DNA of 64,000 nucleotides from JALZAQ01 sp038253885 (GTDB lineage Bacteria > Gemmatimonadota > Gemmatimonadetes > Gemmatimonadales > Gemmatimonadaceae): positions 1 to 64,000 of the forward strand of contig JBBSGP010000013.1 in assembly GCA_038253885.1 (NCBI GenBank), in the 5' to 3' direction. Below are positions 18,152 to 24,951 of this stretch, piece by piece (position 1 is the stretch's first letter; each line of letters opens with the position of its first letter). Made by a program: the position numbers and the translations under genes. The notes below the pieces were generated by a model. The model made no database searches and had not been told where the DNA came from. It was given only the letters and a program-made list of their open reading frames with translations.

Positions 18152-18905
18152 CGGACGCGCGCTGCGGGTCACCGCCGCTATCGCGCCCCTCCAGGCGGAG
18201 CCCCGCGCCGGCAGCGAGCAGCTCTCGCAGCGACTGGCGGGGCATCGGGTGGAGATGCTGTCAGCGTCCGAGCCCTGGTTCAGGGTGCGCGGAAGTGACG
18301 GCTACGAGGGGTGGATGCATCGCGGCTACCTGACCGACAGTCCGGATTCCGAGAAGGAGGGAAGTCGCATCTCTCTCGGCTGCGTGGTGCGGGGCGTGGA
18401 GGGGCGGCGATCGCAGCTTCCTGTCGGCGCCATCCTCAGCGATGGCGCCACGCTCGAGAGTGGCGGCGCCGTCTCGGTGTCCGAGCAGCGAGCGCGCTTC
18501 CCGGCGGATCGCGACGCCGTGACCGCGAGCGCGTGCGCCTTTTTCGACGGCACACCCTACGTCTGGGGAGGCATCACTCCCTGGGGGTGCGACTGCTCGG
18601 GCATGATCCAGAGCATCTTCGCCCTGCATGGCGTCCCTCTGCCGCGCGATGCGAAGGATCAGGCGCTGATGGGGCAAGTTGCCGGCGGCGTCATCTCGGA
18701 GCTCGAGTCCGCCGACCTTCTCTTCTTCTCCGATCGAGATGACCGGCGAATCACGCACGTCGGAATCTCTCTCGGCGGTCCGCGAATGGTCCACGTCGCG
18801 CTTGGTCGCGGCGGGTTCGCGCTCGAAGATCTGGAGCAGCGGGCGGACCCCTACGTGATCGCGCTCCGCCAGCGTTTTCTCTTCGCCCGGCGCGTGCTCA
18901 GCTGA
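18141..18905 (+). CDS. NlpC/P60-family cell-wall hydrolase with SH3-like domain
   Basis: About 254 residues. The N-terminal half contains a bacterial SH3-like stretch (EPWFRVRGSDGYEGWMHRGYL). The C-terminal NlpC/P60 domain has YVWGGITPWGCDCSGMIQ (catalytic Cys) and the following catalytic His in THVGISLG. These enzymes cleave gamma-D-Glu-diamino acid bonds in peptidoglycan stem peptides. No signal peptide is seen from the likely GTG start, which overlaps the preceding gene by 11 nt. Export is therefore unclear, and it may act on recycled muropeptides in the cytosol. A larger open frame from 17907 is rejected because it covers the upstream gene. Confidence 0.87.
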   Translation: MGADGRALRVTAAIAPLQAEPRAGSEQLSQRLAGHRVEMLSASEPWFRVRGSDGYEGWMHRGYLTDSPDSEKEGSRISLGCVVRGVEGRRSQLPVGAILSDGATLESGGAVSVSEQRARFPADRDAVTASACAFFDGTPYVWGGITPWGCDCSGMIQSIFALHGVPLPRDAKDQALMGQVAGGVISELESADLLFFSDRDDRRITHVGISLGGPRMVHVALGRGGFALEDLEQRADPYVIALRQRFLFARRVLS

Positions 18906-18909
18906 CGCC

Positions 18910-18935
18910 GCTCGAGCTCGATGATGAGCTCGAGC
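18910..18935. terminator. perfect hairpin between convergent genes
   Basis: GCTCGAGCTC-GATGAT-GAGCTCGAGC is a perfect 10-bp stem with a 6-nt loop, 5 nt after the NlpC/P60 stop and 22 nt before the stop of the converging gene. It is symmetrical and could terminate both transcripts. It lacks a U-tract, so termination strength is uncertain. Confidence 0.5.
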
Positions 18936-18957
18936 CACTGAGGAGGCCGACGGACCC

Positions 18958-19377
18958 TCAGCTCACCAATCCGCCGCCGAGTGCGGTCTGGATCGTCCGA
19001 ACCTGGAGGGGAACCTGTCCGCACGGCCGCTCGTCGAGGGCGATCTGCATTGTGTAGCCGCCGCTCTCATCGAGTGGCAGGTCGATGGCGGCGATGAGCG
19101 GCATATCCATCTCGGTCATTCCGTTCGGCGGTGTGCCGAGGTTCAGCTCGCCGACGGAGCTCCAGAGCTCGTGGCCCTGCGGGTTCACCCAGCGGAGAGT
19201 CATCGTGTGGCTGCCGATATCGCCGCGCGACCCCTTGAGCCGCACCACCAGATGAGCGCGCGGGTGAATGGCCGGGAGCGCGCCCACCTGCACCGCGTCG
19301 AACACGCCGAGGATATTGAGCTTTCCCTCCTGCGAGAGGTTGGCGGCGTCCGCGAACAAGGCGAAGGAGAGCTGCAT
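18958..19377 (-). CDS. conserved hypothetical protein (DUF6941-like)
   Basis: 139 residues from the ATG at 19377. It opens MQLSFALFADAANLSQEGKL, then NILGVFDAVQV, a pattern I associate with small proteins of the DUF6941 type. It continues with a beta-sandwich-like pattern (HLVVRLKGSRGD, TMTLRWVNPQG, GYTMQIALDE). No signal peptide or membrane segment is present. The longer open frame (to 20118) covers the eamA gene and is a shadow. Divergent from eamA and convergent with the NlpC/P60 gene, it appears to be transcribed alone. Function unknown; the family call is from memory and tentative. Confidence 0.75.
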   Translation of the reverse strand: MQLSFALFADAANLSQEGKLNILGVFDAVQVGALPAIHPRAHLVVRLKGSRGDIGSHTMTLRWVNPQGHELWSSVGELNLGTPPNGMTEMDMPLIAAIDLPLDESGGYTMQIALDERPCGQVPLQVRTIQTALGGGLVS

Positions 19378-19434
19378 GCGACAAGTTAGGCTCGTCCCCC
19401 ATGCGCGGCTAGACGCGAATGCGTAGCTTTCGGA

Positions 19435-20364
19435 ATGGAGTCCACGCTCGAGCGCGCCGCTCCGATCCAACCGCCGGCGGGGGAGCGCGCCGCGAGCGTG
19501 ACGCTCATGGACGTCATGCTCTTGTTCATGAGCATCATCTGGGGCGTGAACGTGACCGTGCTGAAGTTCGCGGCCCTCACGATCCCACCGCTCGCCTTCA
19601 ACGCCGTTCGCATCGCCATCGCCGCGGTGGCGCTGATCGCCATCGCGGCGCTGTCCGGCGGGGCCCGCCTCGCCCGACGTGATCTGCTGGCCCTGCTCGC
19701 GCTCGGTGTGCTCGGCAACGGACTCTATCAGCTGCTCTTCATCGAAGGTGTAACGCGTACCAGGGCCGGGAGCGCCGCGATCGTGCTCGCGGCGAGTCCG
19801 GCCTTCATCGCGTTGTTCGGCCGGTTGCTCGGCGTGGAGCAGGTCACGCGCCGTCGAGTGCTCGGCATCGCCGCATCCGTTCTGGGTATCGCGCTCGTCA
19901 TATTCGGCAGCGCGGCCGCGCCCGAAAGTGAGCACACCATCCAGGGTACCCTGCTCGTGCTCGGCGGCACTGTATGCTGGTCTCTGTTCGCCGTGCTGCT
20001 CAAGCCGTACACGGCACGGCTCGATCTGGCGCGCGTCTCGGCGGCCACGATGACTGGGGGGGCGCTGGTCCTGCTGCTGATCGGCGCGCCGCTCATGCCG
20101 AGTGTGCCGTGGATGCATCTCAGCGCGGGGGCGGTGGGCGCGATCCTCTTCAGCAGTTTCGGGTCGCTGGTGATCGCCTATCTCTTCTGGAGTCGCGGCG
20201 TACGGATCGTCGGTCCCACTCGTACCGCGCTGTACGGAAACCTGCAGCCGATCTTCACACTACTGGCGGCTTGGGCGTGGCCGGCGTTGCACGAGGTGCC
20301 GACCGTCTGGCAAGGCTTGGGGGCGGCTACCATCATCGCCGGCGTGCTGCTGACACGGGCATGA
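19435..20364 (+). CDS. EamA-family transporter (drug/metabolite transporter superfamily)
   Basis: 309 residues with about ten hydrophobic helices arranged as two EamA halves. The first runs from VTLMDVMLLFMSIIWGVN. The second, after GTLLVLGGTVCWSLFAVLLKPY, ends in an AAWAWPALHEVPTVWQGLGA segment typical of RhaT/YdcZ-like carriers. These inner-membrane proteins export metabolites or drugs, often amino acids or nucleosides. It opens a tightly coupled operon; its stop overlaps the next ATG (ATGA). The substrate cannot be assigned. Confidence 0.9.
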   Translation: MESTLERAAPIQPPAGERAASVTLMDVMLLFMSIIWGVNVTVLKFAALTIPPLAFNAVRIAIAAVALIAIAALSGGARLARRDLLALLALGVLGNGLYQLLFIEGVTRTRAGSAAIVLAASPAFIALFGRLLGVEQVTRRRVLGIAASVLGIALVIFGSAAAPESEHTIQGTLLVLGGTVCWSLFAVLLKPYTARLDLARVSAATMTGGALVLLLIGAPLMPSVPWMHLSAGAVGAILFSSFGSLVIAYLFWSRGVRIVGPTRTALYGNLQPIFTLLAAWAWPALHEVPTVWQGLGAATIIAGVLLTRA

Positions 20365-21053
20365 AGCTCGTGCTGTTCGACATCGATGGCACCATCCTCG
20401 CCAGCGGCGGCGCCGGCCGCCGAGCGATGGAGAGCGCGCTCACCGACGTGTTCGGTGGCAGCGGGCCGGAGGGCTACCGTTACGATGGCAAGACCGATCC
20501 GCAGATCGCTCGGGAGCTGATGCGCCTTGCGGGTCACGACGATGCCCGCATCGACGCGCTCCTGCCGGCGCTGATTGTGCGCTATCTCGACGGGCTGGAG
20601 CAGGAGGTCGCCGGGGGCGTTCGGCGCATGACGATCTTTCCCGGTGTGTGCGACCTGCTGGACGCGCTCGAGGCCCGAGCGGACATCGTTCTCGGGCTCC
20701 TCACTGGCAACGTCGACCGGGGCGCCGCCATCAAGCTTCGCGCTGCCGGGATCGATCCGGCGCGCTTTCGCGTCGGTGCCTTCGGCTCCGACCACGCTCA
20801 CCGGCCCGAGCTGCCCGGCATCGCTCAACGCAAGGCGCGCGAGTCGCTCGGGATGCACATTGATGGAGACCAGATCGTCGTCATCGGTGACACGCCGCAC
20901 GACATCGAATGCGGTCGCGCCATCGGAGCTCGCGCCATTGGCGTGGCCACCGGCCGCTACGACGTGGCGCATCTGCGGGCATGCCGGCCGTTCGCGGTCT
21001 TTCCCGACCTGTCGGACACCCCGTGCGTGATGGAGGCCATCGTTCGTGCGTGA
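20361..21053 (+). CDS. HAD-superfamily hydrolase (phosphoglycolate-phosphatase-like)
   Basis: About 230 residues. Motif I FDIDGTIL carries the nucleophile and acid/base Asp at the N-terminus. Motif II is LLTGN, and motif IV is VVIGDTPHDIECGRAIGARAIGVATGRY. A helical cap domain (GSGPEGYRYDGKTDPQIARE) lies between. This arrangement fits subfamily I phosphatases such as Gph. The chosen ATG overlaps the eamA stop by 4 nt; the longer frame from 19974 is a shadow of eamA. The physiological phospho-substrate is unknown. Confidence 0.9.
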   Translation: MKLVLFDIDGTILASGGAGRRAMESALTDVFGGSGPEGYRYDGKTDPQIARELMRLAGHDDARIDALLPALIVRYLDGLEQEVAGGVRRMTIFPGVCDLLDALEARADIVLGLLTGNVDRGAAIKLRAAGIDPARFRVGAFGSDHAHRPELPGIAQRKARESLGMHIDGDQIVVIGDTPHDIECGRAIGARAIGVATGRYDVAHLRACRPFAVFPDLSDTPCVMEAIVRA

Positions 21054-21648
21054 GGTCGAGCTCAAGGCGGTGGTGGACGACTGGGAAGCGCGGACGACGC
21101 TTCTCGAGCGACGCGGGGCGAGGCTGGTCTTCCGCGGGCGGCTGGAGGATCGGCGCTACGATACGCCGGAGCGCGCCCTGGCGTCGCGCGACCAGATGCT
21201 GCGGCTGCGCGTCTACCGAGAAATCGACTCCACGGCGGCGGTGCGCGCCGAGCTCGGCTGGAAGGGTCCCACCTCCGTCGATCACGGGTACAAGGTGCGG
21301 GAGGAGCTGCAGGCGATGTCGGCTGATGCGGACGTCCTCGCCGACATCCTGCGACGTCTGGACTATGTCGTGACGCTCTCGATCGACCGGCACATCATCC
21401 AATACGAGGTGGGAGGAGCGACCGTGCGCTTCGAGCGCTATCCGCGAATGGACGACCTCGTCGAGGTGGAGGGAGAGCCGGAGGCGATCGAGAACGGCAT
21501 TACCCTGCTCGGACTGCCACGCGGCGCGTTCACGAGCGAGAAGCTGCTCGACTTTGCGGCTCGCTTCGAGGCGCGCACCGGACAACCGGCCGCGCTGTGC
21601 GATGCCGAGCTCACGGGAGCCACGCGCCACGATGCCGGCGATGGATGA
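21046..21648 (+). CDS. CYTH-domain protein (class IV adenylate cyclase / triphosphatase superfamily)
   Basis: About 200 residues from GTG 21046. The CYTH signature ExExK appears as EVELK at the very N-terminus. Typical beta-strand charged residues follow: RRYDTPERAL, RLRVYRE, ELGWKGP, KVREELQ, and VRFERYPRMDDLVEVEG near the end. The superfamily binds triphosphorylated substrates with metal ions and includes CyaB cyclases, thiamine triphosphatases and inorganic triphosphatases; which activity applies here cannot be told. It overlaps the HAD gene by 8 nt, so a joint role in phosphate-compound metabolism is possible. Confidence 0.88.
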   Translation: MREVELKAVVDDWEARTTLLERRGARLVFRGRLEDRRYDTPERALASRDQMLRLRVYREIDSTAAVRAELGWKGPTSVDHGYKVREELQAMSADADVLADILRRLDYVVTLSIDRHIIQYEVGGATVRFERYPRMDDLVEVEGEPEAIENGITLLGLPRGAFTSEKLLDFAARFEARTGQPAALCDAELTGATRHDAGDG

Positions 21649-24547
21649 GCCGCGACGCGGAATCCCGGTGCGCATCGACGGTCTCCTCCGCGGCCGGGAT
21701 CTCACCGGCGAGGGCTGGCTCGCTGGCCGCGGTGAGGCCCTCGCGCTGACCACCGCCGCCGGCGTCGCGATGTTGCCGCTCGCCGCGCTCGAGGGCGTTC
21801 ACGTCGAGCGCGGCGGCCTCGACCTCTATCTCTCGACAGGTGATGTGCTGCGGCTTTCCGGCCCGGAGCAGCTCGGCCAGCTGAGCCAGGCGCTCGCGCG
21901 TCGCAGCTGCGTCTTCCCCGAGGTGACGCTGTCGCTGCGGGGTCTCGGGTCGCGCGGTCGTGACTCCGGCGAAGCTCATGACGAGTTCTTCGCGCCGCTC
22001 CTCGCGGCGCGCCGCGAGGCCGAGCGGTCGAGCGGCCCGGAAGCGCTCTGTGCGGCCCTTGATGCAAGCACCCTGCGTGAGCGGATGGACGACGCACTTC
22101 GTTCTCTCGCCGCCGCGCGGTATCGCTCCGACCCGGCCGGCCGGCGCGCGCTGGAGGCGCGCATCCTGGAGCGCGCCGGTGCGCTCCTCGGGAGCATCGA
22201 GCGATTGGAGCGCGCGCAGCGCGAGTTTCTGGAGAGCGAGGACATCGTCCGATTCGTGCGATGGCGCGACTGGAGCGCCATCGTGCGCGATGTCTTCCAG
22301 CGCGCCGACGCATGTTGGCTCGATCTGCGACCTCTGCTCGCCGGCGCGCCATCTCCACGCTCGCGGTGGCGCCGCTGGTTGCGGCTCGGTGTGTCCGTCG
22401 CGGTTCTGCTTCTCCCCGGCGCGGCGAGCGCTCAGCACGTCACGATTCAGGTGTCGCGGCTTCCGGCAGACTGGCTCCGCGCCCGTGGCTTCGACGTCGT
22501 GGGCAGCGAGTCAGGCGTCGCGTACGTGGTTGCCGATTCTGGCGATCGGGCCAGGCTGGCGGCACTCGGAGTCAGCGGCTCGCCCGTGTTCGCTCCCGGT
22601 ACCAGCGCGCGACGTCAGGCGATGCTGGCGGACGCATCGGTGAGCCGCATCTACCGGCCGTTCGACGACCCGCAGCGCGGCGTGGCGTTCTTTCTCGATT
22701 CGATCGCCCGTGCCAATCCGCGAGTCCGGCTCGATACGATCGGTCGCACCCTCGAGAACCGGCCCCTCCTGGTGGTGAAGATCGGTGAGCGCGACGATAG
22801 CCCGGAGCGGCCGAACGTGATCTTCATGGCTACCTACCACGCCCGGGAATGGGTGGCCACCGAGATGGCTCTCCGGCTGATCCGCTACCTCGCGCAATCC
22901 CCATCCCCCGACGCGCGTGCGGACTCGCTCATCCAGCGGCGCGATGTCTGGATCCTCCCGGTCGCCAACCCGGACGGCTACCAATACACTTTCTCCACCG
23001 ACCGCCTCTGGAGAAAGAACCGGCGACCGAACGCCGACGGCAGCGTCGGCGTGGATCTCAACCGCAACCACGCGGCGGGATGGGGCCTCGACGATGAGGG
23101 ATCGTCGCCTTCACCCGCATCGGAAGTCTATCGCGGACCCGCGCCGGAATCGGAGCTGGAGACCAGAGCCATCGTCGCCTTTCATCAGGCGCATCCCCCG
23201 GTCCTGTCGGCGAGCTATCACAGCTACACTGGTCTCTTGCTCTACCCGCCCGGCAACACGTATGGCAAGGTCGCCCAGGACCTCGGCGTCTTTCGATCTC
23301 TCGCCGGCACCGACGTCCATCCTTCCGTCATCGATCGCCTTCCCGGGTCCAATCGGAGCCATTATCACCCAGCGCCGTCGTGGAATCTCTACACGACCAA
23401 CGGCGACTACACCGATTGGGCTTACGGAGCGCTGGGCGCGCTCGCGTTCACTCCCGAGCTCACGAGCGGCTTCGAAGGCACGACCTACTACGGCTTCGAG
23501 TTCCCCGAGGATGAGACGAAGCTGCAGACAGTGTTCACCGACAATCTTCCGTTCGCGCTCGACCTGCTGGACGCGGCCGCCGATCCGCTGCACGCGCGCC
23601 CGCGCTCGAGTGGTGTGCCGAGTGAGCCGGTGGCCCTCGAGTCGGCCTATCCGATCGTTCGAGCCCGCGTGCCGGCGGGAGAGCTCGCCACCGCAGCCAT
23701 CCGCAGCGGATCGGCGCCGCTTCTCTTCGCCATTGATACGGTTGGTCCGGGCCGGTACACCAAACGCCTGCTCGCTCCGGCGGCGGTGCGCCCGGTGGAC
23801 GTATCGGTGACGGCCGCGAGTGGAACGAGCCGCTTCCAGATCCTGTCCGACGACGGCGCCGAGCCACGCGATGCAACGTGGACAGCGACCGGCGACTTCG
23901 CCCGCGGCGTGCCGGCGTTGGCCGGAATCGCGGCGTGGGTGGGCGGGAACGGAGGTACTCTCCGCTCATCCCCGATCGCCGTGCCGGGCGATGCCGACAC
24001 GGTGTCCGTGCTCTTCTGGACGCGATATCTGGGAGACGGCTTCGACCTTCGTCCCCATGGCGAGTTGCGTGTCTCGGCGGACGACGGTCTCAGCTGGACT
24101 CCGGTCGGACTCGTCGCCGGCAGCGCTCCCGCGTATTACCCCGAGCGCGCGGATCTCGTCGGATACGCGGGACGCACCGTTCGGCTCTCCTTCGAGGGCA
24201 GCTTCGGCATCTCGCAATCCTGGTGGCTGGACGAGATTCAGGTCGTCGCCCATCGCCGAGTGCCAGTGGATGTCGTGCCTGTCGCCGCGGCCCCTCTCGC
24301 GTCCGAGAACCCCGTGCGCGGCGCCACGGTGCGCTTCGCCTGGCCATTCGGGGACAGCACCGGAGAGATCGACGTCTACGATTTCTCCGGGCAGCGCGTG
24401 TGGAGGAGCGGAGTCACCGGTGTCAGCTCGCTTCCGATCGTGTGGGACCTGGCTGGCAGCGGGGCTCGCAATGGCGTGTATCTCGTTGTCGCCCGCTCGC
24501 AGGGCCGCACGCGCACTCTCAAACTCTTCATCGCGAGACGCCGGTGA
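21632..24547 (+). CDS. M14 zinc carboxypeptidase with N-terminal extension and C-terminal FlgD-like domain
   Basis: About 971 residues. Residues 1-245 are a charged, apparently cytosolic region of unknown family. A signal-like segment follows at about 250-270 (GVSVAVLLLPGAASAQ). The M14 domain starts near 370: zinc ligands HARE (~401), VDLNRN (~473), zinc His in SYHSYTG (~528) and catalytic Glu in FTPELTSG (~607). A jelly-roll-like region and a terminal FlgD/T9SS-like sorting fold (VYDFSGQRVWRSG ... NGVYLVVARSQGRT) complete it. An internal signal sequence is unusual and suggests a gene fusion or an internal start. Starts at 21632 or 21641 both overlap the CYTH gene. Confidence 0.82.
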   Translation: MPAMDEPRRGIPVRIDGLLRGRDLTGEGWLAGRGEALALTTAAGVAMLPLAALEGVHVERGGLDLYLSTGDVLRLSGPEQLGQLSQALARRSCVFPEVTLSLRGLGSRGRDSGEAHDEFFAPLLAARREAERSSGPEALCAALDASTLRERMDDALRSLAAARYRSDPAGRRALEARILERAGALLGSIERLERAQREFLESEDIVRFVRWRDWSAIVRDVFQRADACWLDLRPLLAGAPSPRSRWRRWLRLGVSVAVLLLPGAASAQHVTIQVSRLPADWLRARGFDVVGSESGVAYVVADSGDRARLAALGVSGSPVFAPGTSARRQAMLADASVSRIYRPFDDPQRGVAFFLDSIARANPRVRLDTIGRTLENRPLLVVKIGERDDSPERPNVIFMATYHAREWVATEMALRLIRYLAQSPSPDARADSLIQRRDVWILPVANPDGYQYTFSTDRLWRKNRRPNADGSVGVDLNRNHAAGWGLDDEGSSPSPASEVYRGPAPESELETRAIVAFHQAHPPVLSASYHSYTGLLLYPPGNTYGKVAQDLGVFRSLAGTDVHPSVIDRLPGSNRSHYHPAPSWNLYTTNGDYTDWAYGALGALAFTPELTSGFEGTTYYGFEFPEDETKLQTVFTDNLPFALDLLDAAADPLHARPRSSGVPSEPVALESAYPIVRARVPAGELATAAIRSGSAPLLFAIDTVGPGRYTKRLLAPAAVRPVDVSVTAASGTSRFQILSDDGAEPRDATWTATGDFARGVPALAGIAAWVGGNGGTLRSSPIAVPGDADTVSVLFWTRYLGDGFDLRPHGELRVSADDGLSWTPVGLVAGSAPAYYPERADLVGYAGRTVRLSFEGSFGISQSWWLDEIQVVAHRRVPVDVVPVAAAPLASENPVRGATVRFAWPFGDSTGEIDVYDFSGQRVWRSGVTGVSSLPIVWDLAGSGARNGVYLVVARSQGRTRTLKLFIARRR

Positions 24548-24951
24548 TCATCGGCATCGGGATGGATCTCGTGGACATCGCTCGCGTGAAGAGATTGATG
24601 GCCGCAAAGGGAGATCGAGCGATGTCCCGCCTCTTCACGGCCGGTGAGGTGGCCTATGCCATGGAGCGCGCCGATCCCTTCCGGCACCTGGCGGCACGCA
24701 TCGCCGCCAAGGAGGCGGCGTTCAAGGCGCTCTCCGGATCCGATCGCGCCCGAGGGATTGGCTGGCGCGAGATGGAGGTCGTGCCCGCGACCGACGGCCA
24801 ACCGCAGCTCGCGCTTCATGGGTCGGCGCTCGATCGGGCGCGGGAGCTGGGACTCGCGCGATGCTGGCTCACGCTCACGCACGCGGAGCTCGTGGCCGGA
24901 GCGGTAGTCGTGCTCGAGAGCGACGAGGCGGCGGTTCGCTTTCTCGGATGA
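24544..24951 (+). CDS. acpS: holo-[acyl-carrier-protein] synthase
   Basis: 135 residues. AcpS motifs: GIGMDLVDIARVKRL at the N-terminus (Mg-binding Asp8), FTAGEVAYAMER, and RHLAARIAAKEAAFKAL (the conserved KE-xx-KAL helix). It transfers phosphopantetheine from CoA to apo-ACP for fatty-acid synthesis in the cytosol. The GTG start overlaps the stop of the M14 peptidase gene by 4 nt, and its own stop overlaps the next start. Length is typical. The longer open frame from 23878 is a shadow of the peptidase gene. Confidence 0.95.
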   Translation: MIIGIGMDLVDIARVKRLMAAKGDRAMSRLFTAGEVAYAMERADPFRHLAARIAAKEAAFKALSGSDRARGIGWREMEVVPATDGQPQLALHGSALDRARELGLARCWLTLTHAELVAGAVVVLESDEAAVRFLG

